From: JBGTHB01 sp041746415
GTDB lineage: Bacteria; Pseudomonadota; Gammaproteobacteria; Coxiellales; Coxiellaceae
Direction of reading: 5' to 3'
DNA length: 7,461 bases
NCBI GenBank assembly: GCA_041746415.1
Contig: JBGTHB010000056.1
Location: 1 to 7,461 of the forward strand
Shown one piece after another: positions 1 through 6,708 of this stretch. Both the position numbers and the translations under genes were made by a program. Under the pieces are notes generated by a model. The model did no database searches, was not told where the DNA came from, and saw only the letters and a program-made list of their open reading frames with translations. Position 1 is the first letter of the stretch. Each line of letters opens with the position of its first letter.

Positions 1-1
1 G

Positions 2-1207
2 GCACTTAAGCGCAGTATTTTGCAACCGTTATCTGAGTATGGCGGTGCTCAACAAGACGCCTTATTGAAATTTTTAGCCCAGGGATTTCCCACGCGTAAA
101 GTAGAACAATGGAAATACACCAATTTAGTTGCGCTCAAAGAATGGCAAGCGAGCGGGATAGTAAGTGAAGCAGAACCTCCCTATGCCACAGCGTCTTTAA
201 AGGACGCATATTTAGTTGAGCTTGTGGATGGCGTAATGACAACGCAACCTGGGCAATTGCCCAACGGTATTATTATTAGTGAAAGCAAAACTGCGCTTGA
301 AAAAATCGCGGCATTGGCTATTCCAGCGCGTTACCAATCACGCTTCAGTGATTTAAATTTTTCGTTAATGGAAAATGGGTTATTCGTATTTGTGCCAAAA
401 AATATCGCATTAACACAACCCATTCATTTGCGTGTGCTGAGTCGCACTGCAGCAATACGTTCACCGCGACACGTTGTTATTTTAGAAGATAACGCTGCGG
501 CCGAGTTGATTGTTGAGTATGTGGGCGTTAATGAATATTTTATGAACGTGGTAGAGCAAATCTATTTAGCTGCTGGTGCTAAACTTACTTATACTAAGTT
601 GCAACTTGAAAGTCAGCACGCTTTTCATATCAGTAATCTGGTAGCACAACTTAAACAAGCCAGCACTTTACATGCTGTGCATATTGGACGCGGTGCAAAA
701 ATAGCGCGTGATGATGTCAATATTGCTTTAACAGGATCCGATGCGGCGTGTTACTTACATGGCTTGGGTCATCCTGACCAGCAGCGGTTGCTTGATTATC
801 ACAGTCGTATTGATCATTTAGTTGCAAACACAAACAGCACCCAACGCTACAAAGCCCTGGTCGCAGATAAAGCGCGCGGCGTGTTTAATGGCAAGGTGGT
901 GGTCGCACCCAACGCGCAAAAAATTTCGGCTCAGCAAAAAAGTGAAAGTTTATTATTAAGTAAAAATGCGGAAATAGATGCAAAACCAGAATTAGAAATT
1001 TACGCTGATGATGTTAAATGTAGCCATGGTGCCACAGTGGGACAGCTAGATGAAAAAATATTATTTTATTTGCGCACCCGTGGCATAGCAGAACAGCAAG
1101 CCAGAATGATGCTAACAGCGGCGTTTGCCCAAGATATATTTAATGCGCTTAGTCATGAGCCTACAAAAAAATACATTGAGGAGCGTGCTAATGCGTATGA
1201 GCCATAA
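2..1207 (+). CDS. sufD: SufD, Fe-S cluster assembly scaffold subunit (5' end outside window)
   Basis: SufD is the SufB-like subunit of the cytosolic SufBC2D complex, on which Fe-S clusters are built. Numbering from the TTG at 20, the frame shows the N-terminal FPTRKVEQWKYT motif (residues 23-34) and the C-terminal YADDVKCSHGATVG motif. That second motif contains C334 and H336, matching the E. coli SufD Cys/His pair near the SufB interface. The middle is the repetitive beta-helix-like region typical of the SufB/SufD family. The frame stays open to the left edge. Only 22 residues would precede the FPTRK motif from the TTG, against about 40 in E. coli SufD as I recall it, and the TTG has no clear ribosome binding site. 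The true start therefore probably lies upstream, although the TTG cannot be excluded. A TAA at 7-9 in another frame could be the end of sufC. The last 17 bases overlap sufS, which suggests translational coupling. Confidence 0.93.
   Translation, partial: ALKRSILQPLSEYGGAQQDALLKFLAQGFPTRKVEQWKYTNLVALKEWQASGIVSEAEPPYATASLKDAYLVELVDGVMTTQPGQLPNGIIISESKTALEKIAALAIPARYQSRFSDLNFSLMENGLFVFVPKNIALTQPIHLRVLSRTAAIRSPRHVVILEDNAAAELIVEYVGVNEYFMNVVEQIYLAAGAKLTYTKLQLESQHAFHISNLVAQLKQASTLHAVHIGRGAKIARDDVNIALTGSDAACYLHGLGHPDQQRLLDYHSRIDHLVANTNSTQRYKALVADKARGVFNGKVVVAPNAQKISAQQKSESLLLSKNAEIDAKPELEIYADDVKCSHGATVGQLDEKILFYLRTRGIAEQQARMMLTAAFAQDIFNALSHEPTKKYIEERANAYEP
1178..1183 (+). promoter_or_regulatory. Ribosome binding site of sufS
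   Basis: GAGGAG lies inside the 3' end of sufD and ends 7 bases before the ATG at 1191. This spacing favours 1191 as the sufS start. The next in-frame ATG at 1197 would be 13 bases away, and the in-frame ATG at 1125 would add 22 residues unlike any SufS N-terminus. Confidence 0.75.
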
Positions 1208-2408
1208 AATCAAAGCGCAGTTTCCATTGTTGCAACAGACTATGCGGGGCAAACCACTGGTTTATTTAGACAGTGCAGCTACGACGCAAAAACCGCAACT
1301 GGTTTTAGATGCTATGAATCACTATTACACCCATGATAATGCCAATGTGCATCGTGGCGTATATGAAATCAGCGAGCGTGCCACTTTAACTTATGAAGCC
1401 GTGCGCGACAAAGTGCAACGTTTTATTCACGCAGCAAGTCGTAATGAAATCATTTTTACTCGTGGTACCACCGATTCAATTAATTTAGTGGCGTTTAGTT
1501 TTGGCCAACAATTTGTGAGCGCGGGCGATGAAATTGTGGTTTCAGCCATGGAGCATCATTCTAATATTGTGCCGTGGCAAATGCTGTGTGAGCGCAAAGG
1601 CGCTACGTTAAAAGTGATTCCAGTAAAGGATGATGGCACGTTAGATCAGCAAGCCTACGATAAATTACTTACGAATCGTGTAAAGTTGGTGGCGCTGGTC
1701 CATATTTCTAATGCGCTAGGAACGATGAATCCAATTAAAAACATGATTGCAAAAGCACACGCAAAAAATATTGCGGTATTGATTGATGGTGCACAAGCAG
1801 TTGGTCATCATGCTGTTGACGTTCAAGACTTAGATTGTGATTTTTATTGTTTCTCGTCCCATAAGATGTATGGTCCGACTGGTAGTGGCATTTTGTATGG
1901 CAAAGAAAAATGGTTAACGCGTATGCCACCTTATCAAGGCGGTGGAGACATGATTGCCAAAGTAACCTTTGAAAAAACGGATTACAATGTATTGCCATTT
2001 AAATTTGAAGCAGGCACGCCGTCAATTGCCGAAGTCATTGGTTTGGGTGCAGCCATTGATTTTTTAATGCAGTTTGATAAAGCAGCTATGGTGAGTTATG
2101 AGAAAAAGCTTGTTGATTATTTAGCGCAGCAATTAAAAACAGTTTCTGGATTGCGTATTATTGGTGACAATTCGCAGCGCAGTGGTGCTGTTTCTTTTGT
2201 TATGCAAAGTGCGCACGCGCACGATGTGGCGACCATTTTAGACAACGAAGGCGTAGCCATTCGTGCTGGTCATCATTGTGCAATGCCATTGATGCAGCGC
2301 TATGCTGTACCAGCGACGGCGCGTGCTTCCATTGCTTTATATAATGATGAGTCTGATATTGATGAGTTAATTGATGGCTTGCATAAAGTGAATAAATTAT
2401 TCGGATAA
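1191..2408 (+). CDS. sufS: SufS, group II cysteine desulfurase
   Basis: SufS is a PLP enzyme that takes sulfur from L-cysteine, leaves alanine and carries a persulfide for Fe-S assembly. The 405-residue product matches the usual length of about 406. Visible landmarks are the N-terminal LVYLDSAATTQKP (residues 23-35), the EHHSN segment with H123, D199 in IDGAQ, and the PLP Schiff-base lysine K225 in SSHKMYGPTGSG. The FEAGTP motif lies near 272-277, the catalytic cysteine C363 in RAGHHCAMP, and R378 in ATARAS. These sit within one residue of their E. coli SufS counterparts as I recall them, and the single short Cys loop is typical of group II SufS rather than IscS or NifS. The gene overlaps sufD by 17 bases and is followed after 3 bases by sufU, its likely sulfur acceptor. 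No inactivating change is seen. Confidence 0.97.
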   Translation: MRMSHKIKAQFPLLQQTMRGKPLVYLDSAATTQKPQLVLDAMNHYYTHDNANVHRGVYEISERATLTYEAVRDKVQRFIHAASRNEIIFTRGTTDSINLVAFSFGQQFVSAGDEIVVSAMEHHSNIVPWQMLCERKGATLKVIPVKDDGTLDQQAYDKLLTNRVKLVALVHISNALGTMNPIKNMIAKAHAKNIAVLIDGAQAVGHHAVDVQDLDCDFYCFSSHKMYGPTGSGILYGKEKWLTRMPPYQGGGDMIAKVTFEKTDYNVLPFKFEAGTPSIAEVIGLGAAIDFLMQFDKAAMVSYEKKLVDYLAQQLKTVSGLRIIGDNSQRSGAVSFVMQSAHAHDVATILDNEGVAIRAGHHCAMPLMQRYAVPATARASIALYNDESDIDELIDGLHKVNKLFG

Positions 2409-2411
2409 ATC

Positions 2412-2858
2412 ATGAGTGAATTACAAGAACTATATCAGCAAGTTATTATTGATCACGGCAGAAAGCCACGCAACTTTGGCAAGCTGGAAAATGCGAATCA
2501 CAGTAAAGAGGGTTACAACCCCTTGTGCGGTGATAAATTAACGGTGTATGTGTATGAGCAAGATAATAAAATTGTGGATATTAAATTTTGCGGCGAAGGT
2601 TGTGCCATTTCTATGGCTTCGGCCTCATTAATGACAGAAGCATTAAAAAATAAAACGCTAGCCGAAGCTGAAAAAATATTTGCTGTGTTCCATGACTTAG
2701 TTACTACAAATGAAAATAGTAGCGATGAATTGCTGGGTAAATTAATTGTTTTAGCTGGCGTAAAAGCGTATCCAATGCGTGTTAAGTGCGCTACTTTGTG
2801 TTGGCACACAGCGCGTGCAGCTTGGCAAAATAAAGCTGAACCGATTTCAACGGAGTAA
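2412..2858 (+). CDS. sufU: SufU-type sulfur acceptor / Fe-S assembly protein
   Basis: This 148-residue protein belongs to the IscU/NifU N-terminal fold family and looks like the SufU branch. It has C39 and D41 in NPLCGD, C64 in GEGCAISMAS, a SufU-type insertion after that helix, and C126 in the MRVKCATLCW motif. C39, D41, C64 and C126 correspond to the zinc-ligand set of Bacillus SufU. That protein accepts persulfide sulfur from SufS through zinc-ligand exchange. C60 and C130 are additional cysteines. The IscU-type LPPVK motif and histidine pattern are absent. It sits directly after sufS, where many proteobacteria use sufE, so it probably activates SufS; a scaffold role cannot be ruled out. 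The ribosome binding site is weak (CGGA at 2402-2405) and translation is probably coupled to sufS. Confidence 0.9.
   Translation: MSELQELYQQVIIDHGRKPRNFGKLENANHSKEGYNPLCGDKLTVYVYEQDNKIVDIKFCGEGCAISMASASLMTEALKNKTLAEAEKIFAVFHDLVTTNENSSDELLGKLIVLAGVKAYPMRVKCATLCWHTARAAWQNKAEPISTE
2852..2855 (+). promoter_or_regulatory. Ribosome binding site of the sufA-like gene
   Basis: GGAG overlaps the last sufU codons and ends 9 bases before the ATG at 2865. It supports that start. Confidence 0.6.
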
Positions 2859-2864
2859 TTAACA

Positions 2865-3212
2865 ATGGCCAAAACATTTATCACTTTAACCCCAAGCGCC
2901 GCCGCACACATCAAAAAAATCATGGCAAAAAAAGAAGCGGTACTGGGTTTTCGTTTATCAATTAAAACCACTGGTTGCAGTGGTTATATGTATGTGCCGA
3001 GTATGGTGACGCAACCAGATGCAGAAGATATAAAAGTGGATGCCGCGCAAGGTGTGACAATTTATATTGATCATCGTTATGCGGATATTTTTAAAGGCAC
3101 CACCATTGATTATAAGCAGAAAGGGCTTGGACAAGCGATGTTAAGTTTTGATAATCCCAATGTCGACAGTGAGTGTGGTTGCGGTGAAAGTTTTAGTTTA
3201 AAAGAAAAGTAA
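2865..3212 (+). CDS. sufA: SufA-like A-type Fe-S carrier protein
   Basis: A-type carriers bind iron or Fe-S clusters and pass them from the SufBCD scaffold to apo-enzymes. The 115-residue product shows the three conserved cysteines of the HesB/IscA/SufA family: C38 in KTTGCSGYMY, and C104 and C106 in the C-terminal SECGCGESF motif. The segment GLGQAMLSFDNPN before the last motif is typical of the fold, and the length is normal. The family members SufA, IscA and ErpA are hard to separate by sequence alone. The name SufA rests on position, since the gene follows sufU by 6 bases within the SUF operon. A 79-base spacer follows, the longest in the window. Confidence 0.92.
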   Translation: MAKTFITLTPSAAAHIKKIMAKKEAVLGFRLSIKTTGCSGYMYVPSMVTQPDAEDIKVDAAQGVTIYIDHRYADIFKGTTIDYKQKGLGQAMLSFDNPNVDSECGCGESFSLKEK

Positions 3213-3240
3213 TTATCCAGGCATCAATAAACATGATCTA

Positions 3241-3265
3241 CAAATTGGCTGTTATTGCCGATTTG
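3241..3265 (+). other. Hairpin between sufA and sufT
   Basis: CAAATTGGC (3241-3249) pairs with GCCGATTTG (3257-3265), giving a 9-bp stem with one T-G wobble around a 7-base TGTTATT loop. No T-run follows, so it does not look like a standard intrinsic terminator. It may affect mRNA stability or partial termination between the sufA and sufT segments, or it may be chance. The 79-base spacer shows no promoter I can defend. Confidence 0.4.
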
Positions 3266-3277
3266 AGCCCATAAGCT

Positions 3278-3282
3278 AGGGA
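3278..3282 (+). promoter_or_regulatory. Ribosome binding site of sufT
   Basis: AGGGA ends 9 bases before the ATG at 3292 and supports that start. It lies 3' of the hairpin at 3241-3265, so the two are not mutually exclusive. Confidence 0.6.
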
Positions 3283-3291
3283 ACCTAAAGT

Positions 3292-3831
3292 ATGAGTGAA
3301 CGTCAAATTATTGTGTTAAATCGCGATACTTTCGCTACCTTAGTGCCTTCGGGTGCGCATGTGATGTTGCATCAAGGAACTGAAGTAACCATAACACAGC
3401 AGCTAGGAAATTCTTTTACCGTAAATGTGTATGGGAATTTAGCACGCATTGAATCGAAAGACGCTGACGCCTTGGGCCGAGAGGTGCCCAATCCTTTAGC
3501 GGATTTGCCACCTGAGGCAACAGTGGAAGAAAAAGTGTGGGTCATGTTGCGTAAGGTGTTTGATCCGGAAATCCCCGTTAATATTGTTGATTTGGGTTTG
3601 GTGTATGATTGCCAGTTGACGGATATTGGTGATAATGCCTACGATGTACATATTCACATGACTTTGACTGCACCGGGTTGTGGAATGGGACCGGTAATCG
3701 CTGACGATGCCAAAGAAAAAGTATTATTGATCCCCGAGGTAACAACAGCCAGTGTTGAAATTGTATTTGACCCGCCTTGGGATCAGAGTATGATGTCCGA
3801 CGCTGCAAAACTTGAATTAGGCTTATTATAA
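3292..3831 (+). CDS. sufT: SufT, MIP18/DUF59 Fe-S maturation factor
   Basis: SufT is an accessory Fe-S protein thought to help load clusters into target enzymes under high Fe-S demand; its precise chemistry is unsettled. The 179-residue product has the two-part layout of the proteobacterial SufT family. A beta-rich N-terminal part of about 65 residues, containing the TVNVYGNLARI segment, is followed by a MIP18 (DUF59) domain from about residue 75. The domain carries DPEIPVNIVDLGLVYD (91-106), the conserved cysteine C130 in TLTAPGCGMGP, and the DPPWDQSMMS motif with W163. Length and motifs look complete. The gene follows the sufA-like gene after 79 bases, and yhbY begins immediately after its stop. 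It may share the suf transcript or have its own promoter. Confidence 0.93.
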   Translation: MSERQIIVLNRDTFATLVPSGAHVMLHQGTEVTITQQLGNSFTVNVYGNLARIESKDADALGREVPNPLADLPPEATVEEKVWVMLRKVFDPEIPVNIVDLGLVYDCQLTDIGDNAYDVHIHMTLTAPGCGMGPVIADDAKEKVLLIPEVTTASVEIVFDPPWDQSMMSDAAKLELGLL

Positions 3832-4098
3832 ATGCAACAAGAACTCCGCCAACTACTTAAAGCCAAAGCGCACAAACTCCGCACCGTAGTGATTATTGGC
3901 GCTAATGGTTTGACTGAAAATGTCCACAGTGAAATTGATACTGCGTTAACAGCGCATGAACTAATTAAGATTCGCGTTAATGCCCAAGACAGTGAAGAAC
4001 GTGCAGAAAGAATTACTGAAATTTGTGATCAACATGATGCGGAATTGGTGCAGAGCATCGGTCATATTATTGTGATATATCGAAAGAATGACGAATAA
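3832..4098 (+). CDS. yhbY: YhbY, CRM-domain RNA-binding protein
   Basis: YhbY is a small single-domain CRM protein that associates with pre-50S ribosomal particles in E. coli. The 88-residue product shows the expected fold landmarks: a Lys/Arg-rich N-terminal helix, VVIIGANGLTENV with the RNA-binding GxxG loop (G23-G26), HELIKIRV (about 42-49), and a C-terminal GHIIVIYR strand. It lacks the basic C-terminal tail of E. coli YhbY. It starts on the base after the sufT stop, with only a weak AGG at 3819-3821, so coupled translation is likely. It overlaps rlmE by 11 bases. In E. coli yhbY is divergent from rlmE; here both are on one strand, consistent with joint roles in large-subunit assembly. 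Confidence 0.93.
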   Translation: MQQELRQLLKAKAHKLRTVVIIGANGLTENVHSEIDTALTAHELIKIRVNAQDSEERAERITEICDQHDAELVQSIGHIIVIYRKNDE

Positions 4099-4720
4099 AA
4101 AAGAGTGGATTCAGCGCCATATTAAAGATGAATTTGTTCGCAAAGCGCAGCACGATGGTTATGTTTCGCGTGCGGCTTATAAATTAATTCAAATTCAGCA
4201 ACGTGATCGTATTTTCAAACCCAATCAAATTGTTTTAGATTTAGGTGCCGCACCAGGCGGTTGGTCACAAGTGGCCCGGCAGTTTGTGGGTAAATCTGGC
4301 AAGATCATCAGTTTAGATATATTACCGCTAAAGATCAGCGATGATTTGGTTTTTATTCAAGGCGACATCAACGATGCGCAAGTATGGCAGCAATTGTTGA
4401 CTGAGATTAAGCAAGCCAGTGCCACAGGAAAAGTTGACCTTGTTATTTGTGATATTGCACCCAATCTATCAGGGAATGACAGTATTGATCAGCCGCGTTC
4501 ACAGCAGTTGGTTGAGATGGCGTTTGATTGTGTTAAGCATGTATTGCTACCTGGTGGTGGATTTTTGGTGAAGATTTTTCAAGGTGTGGGATCAGAAGAG
4601 TTGTTAAAATCACTAAGAAGCGCGTTTAAAACCGTTAAAATTCGTAAACCCAAGGCATCTAGAGCGAAATCAAGAGAGGTTTATTTCCTTGCGCAGGGTT
4701 TTGTGGGCTATAATGATTAA
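4088..4720 (+). CDS. rlmE: RlmE (FtsJ/RrmJ), 23S rRNA Um2552 2'-O-methyltransferase
   Basis: RlmE uses S-adenosylmethionine to methylate the ribose of U2552 in the A-loop of 23S rRNA, a late step in 50S maturation. The 210-residue product is full length. It shows the SAM-binding motif DLGAAPGGWSQ (51-61) and all four catalytic residues of the K-D-K-E tetrad: K32 in SRAAYKL, D122 in CDIAPNLSG, K162 in VKIFQG, and E197 in SREVYF. These lie 2-6 residues from E. coli K38-D124-K164-E199. The start ATG lies within the end of yhbY (11-base overlap), and the N-terminal MTNKKEWIQRHIKDEFV resembles the family start. Its upstream signal is weak (GAAAG), so it probably depends on coupling. The order rlmE-ftsH is conserved in gammaproteobacteria. 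Confidence 0.97.
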   Translation: MTNKKEWIQRHIKDEFVRKAQHDGYVSRAAYKLIQIQQRDRIFKPNQIVLDLGAAPGGWSQVARQFVGKSGKIISLDILPLKISDDLVFIQGDINDAQVWQQLLTEIKQASATGKVDLVICDIAPNLSGNDSIDQPRSQQLVEMAFDCVKHVLLPGGGFLVKIFQGVGSEELLKSLRSAFKTVKIRKPKASRAKSREVYFLAQGFVGYND

Positions 4721-4740
4721 GCGTTAATGGCGCTAGGAAA

Positions 4741-4745
4741 GGGGA
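4741..4745 (+). promoter_or_regulatory. Ribosome binding site of ftsH
   Basis: GGGGA, within a purine-rich AGGAAAGGGGA stretch, ends 7 bases before the GTG at 4753. It supports the GTG start over the in-frame ATG at 4774, which would cut into the first membrane segment. Confidence 0.7.
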
Positions 4746-4752
4746 TAAAACA

Positions 4753-6693
4753 GTGAATCGTAATTTTTTTCGCATGATTGTAACGTGGGTTTTAGTTGGA
4801 CTGGCGGTTTTTACTATTTTTAATTATTTTGGTCCGCGCCCTAAGCCTGTAGATCAATACGAATATTCTCAGTTCACCAAAGCGGCGTCTGCTGGCAAAG
4901 TGAAGCAAGTGAGTATCCAAGGACAAGATTTATCCGGCACCTTGAAAGATGGCAAAAAATTTAAAGTGTTGTTGCCGCCAGTGCAAGATTCTAATTTTGC
5001 TGACAAGTTAGTGTCATCAGGCGTTACCGTTAACTTTCTTCCGCCCGAAGAAACCAGCATGTTTGCTCGTATCTTATATAGTTTTGGTCCGGTTATTTTA
5101 TTATTCCTATTATTCTTTTATTTGATGCGCCAAATGCAAGGCGGTGGTGGTAAAGGTGGTCCCATGGCGTTTGGTCGTTCCAAAGCACGCTTGCTGACAC
5201 AAGACCAAGTGCATGTCACTTTTGCGGATGTTGCTGGTGCTGAGGAAGCAAAAGAAGAAGTGGTGGAGCTGGTGGATTTTTTAAAAGATCCCACCAAGTT
5301 TCAAAAACTCGGTGGCAAAATCCCTTGTGGAGTATTGTTAGTGGGTCCGCCCGGAACAGGTAAAACATTATTAGCTAAAGCCGTAGCCGGTGAAGCAAAA
5401 GTACCGTTTTTTACAATCTCGGGTTCCGATTTTGTTGAGAGGTTTGTTGGCGGCGGCGCTTCACGGGTGCGTGATATGTTTGAGCAAGCCAAAAAACACG
5501 CGCCTTGCATTATATTTATTGATGAAATTGATGCCGTAGGCCGTCATCGCGGTGCCGGTTTAGGTGGCGGTCACGATGAACGCGAACAAACACTGAATCA
5601 ATTGTTAGTTGAGATGGATGGTTTTGAAGGCAAAGAAGGTGTGATCGTCGTAGCCGCCACCAACCGTCCCGATGTGTTGGATCCAGCGCTATTACGTCCC
5701 GGTCGTTTCGACCGTCAAGTAGTGGTACCGCTACCAGACATCAAAGGTCGTGAAGCGATTGTCAAAGTGCACATGAAAAAAGTGCCCACCGCCAAAGATG
5801 TGCGCCCAGGTGTTATTGCTCGTGGCACGCCAGGTTTTTCTGGTGCGGATTTAGCAAATTTAGTAAATGAGGCCGCCTTATTCGCCGCACGTGAAAATAA
5901 AAAAGTGGTTGATATGCACGATTTTGAACGTGCCAAAGATAAAATCATGATGGGTGCTGAACGTCGTTCCATGGTGATGAGTGAAGATGAGAAAAAACTG
6001 ACGGCCTATCACGAAGCCGGTCATGCCATTGTTGGTTTGTCGATGCCTGATCATGATCCCGTTTATAAAGTCACTATTATTCCGCGCGGGCGTGCATTAG
6101 GTGTGACTATGTTTTTGCCAGAGCAAGATCGTTACAGTTATTCACGACGACGACTTGAAAGTCGTTTATCCGGTTTATATGGCGGACGCATTGCAGAAGA
6201 AATGATTTATGGGAAAGATCACGTTACGACGGGTGCTTCAAATGATATTGAAAAAGCATCTGAGATCGCGCGCAACATGGTGACCAAATGGGGCTTGTCT
6301 GAATCGCTGGGGCCGTTGACTTATGGCGAAGATCAAGGCGAAGTCTTTTTGGGGCGTTCGATGACACAAACTAATAGCATGTCTGAACAAACGAGCAAAG
6401 AAATTGATAAAGAAGTGCGCGACATAGCTGAGCGTGCTTACGCTGCAGCGTTTAAAGCGTTAGAAAAAAATAAAGATAAATTGCATATGATGGCAGACGC
6501 ACTTATGAAATATGAAACAATTGGTGAGAAGCAATTAGCTGAAATCATGCAAGGTCAAGAACCTAGCCCGCCACCAGGTTGGACTGAGTCGGATAAAAAA
6601 GCGCAAACCAAAGATGAACAAGATTTCATTGAGGATGACGGTGAGAAAAAAATTAAATTCAATCCAGATGAACCCATTACTGACAACGGATAA
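4753..6693 (+). CDS. ftsH: FtsH, membrane-anchored AAA+ zinc metalloprotease
   Basis: FtsH is an inner-membrane hexameric ATP-dependent protease that degrades misassembled membrane proteins and regulators such as LpxC and sigma-32 in E. coli. The 646-residue product is full length and starts with GTG. It has membrane segments at about 8-26 and 105-125 around a periplasmic domain. The AAA module has Walker A GPPGTGKT (198-205), Walker B IIFIDEID (253-260), and second-region-of-homology arginines R315 and R318. The protease domain has HEAGH (H420, E421, H424) and D498 as third zinc ligand. The C-terminal tail is acidic. Two oddities lie in the pore loop: the usual EMFVGVGA reads ERFVGGGA (R230, G234). 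C192 just before Walker A replaces the usual basic residue of IPKG/IPRG. These may be real or sequence errors; all other catalytic residues are intact. The gene follows rlmE by 32 bases and precedes glmM by 15. Confidence 0.98.
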   Translation: MNRNFFRMIVTWVLVGLAVFTIFNYFGPRPKPVDQYEYSQFTKAASAGKVKQVSIQGQDLSGTLKDGKKFKVLLPPVQDSNFADKLVSSGVTVNFLPPEETSMFARILYSFGPVILLFLLFFYLMRQMQGGGGKGGPMAFGRSKARLLTQDQVHVTFADVAGAEEAKEEVVELVDFLKDPTKFQKLGGKIPCGVLLVGPPGTGKTLLAKAVAGEAKVPFFTISGSDFVERFVGGGASRVRDMFEQAKKHAPCIIFIDEIDAVGRHRGAGLGGGHDEREQTLNQLLVEMDGFEGKEGVIVVAATNRPDVLDPALLRPGRFDRQVVVPLPDIKGREAIVKVHMKKVPTAKDVRPGVIARGTPGFSGADLANLVNEAALFAARENKKVVDMHDFERAKDKIMMGAERRSMVMSEDEKKLTAYHEAGHAIVGLSMPDHDPVYKVTIIPRGRALGVTMFLPEQDRYSYSRRRLESRLSGLYGGRIAEEMIYGKDHVTTGASNDIEKASEIARNMVTKWGLSESLGPLTYGEDQGEVFLGRSMTQTNSMSEQTSKEIDKEVRDIAERAYAAAFKALEKNKDKLHMMADALMKYETIGEKQLAEIMQGQEPSPPPGWTESDKKAQTKDEQDFIEDDGEKKIKFNPDEPITDNG

Positions 6694-6708
6694 CCAACAA
6701 ATTTAATT

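Noticed and set aside
7..9. TAA as the stop codon of sufC
   Set aside because: Position would fit a sufC-sufD overlap, but only two codons precede it in the window, so sufC cannot be identified from sequence.
1125..1190. A 22-residue N-terminal extension of SufS beginning at the in-frame ATG at 1125
   Set aside because: It lies wholly inside sufD, does not resemble SufS N-termini and lacks a good ribosome binding site. The ATG at 1191 has GAGGAG at 7-base spacing and gives the expected 405 residues.
2513..2971. A long minus-strand open frame (152 codons) across sufU and sufA
   Set aside because: It is antisense to two well-supported genes with intact motifs and has no recognisable domain. 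Other minus-strand open frames at 1735-1998, 3578-3808, 4869-5060, 5301-5510 and 5715-5972 are rejected for the same reason.
4720..4734. Small inverted repeat AGCG...CGCT between rlmE and ftsH as a terminator
   Set aside because: The stem is only 4 bp and no T-run follows.
4727..4756. A 9-codon ORF ending in TGA that overlaps the ftsH GTG start
   Set aside because: It has no ribosome binding site of its own, and its bases are mostly the purine-rich ftsH ribosome binding site. The TGA/GTG overlap is easily chance.
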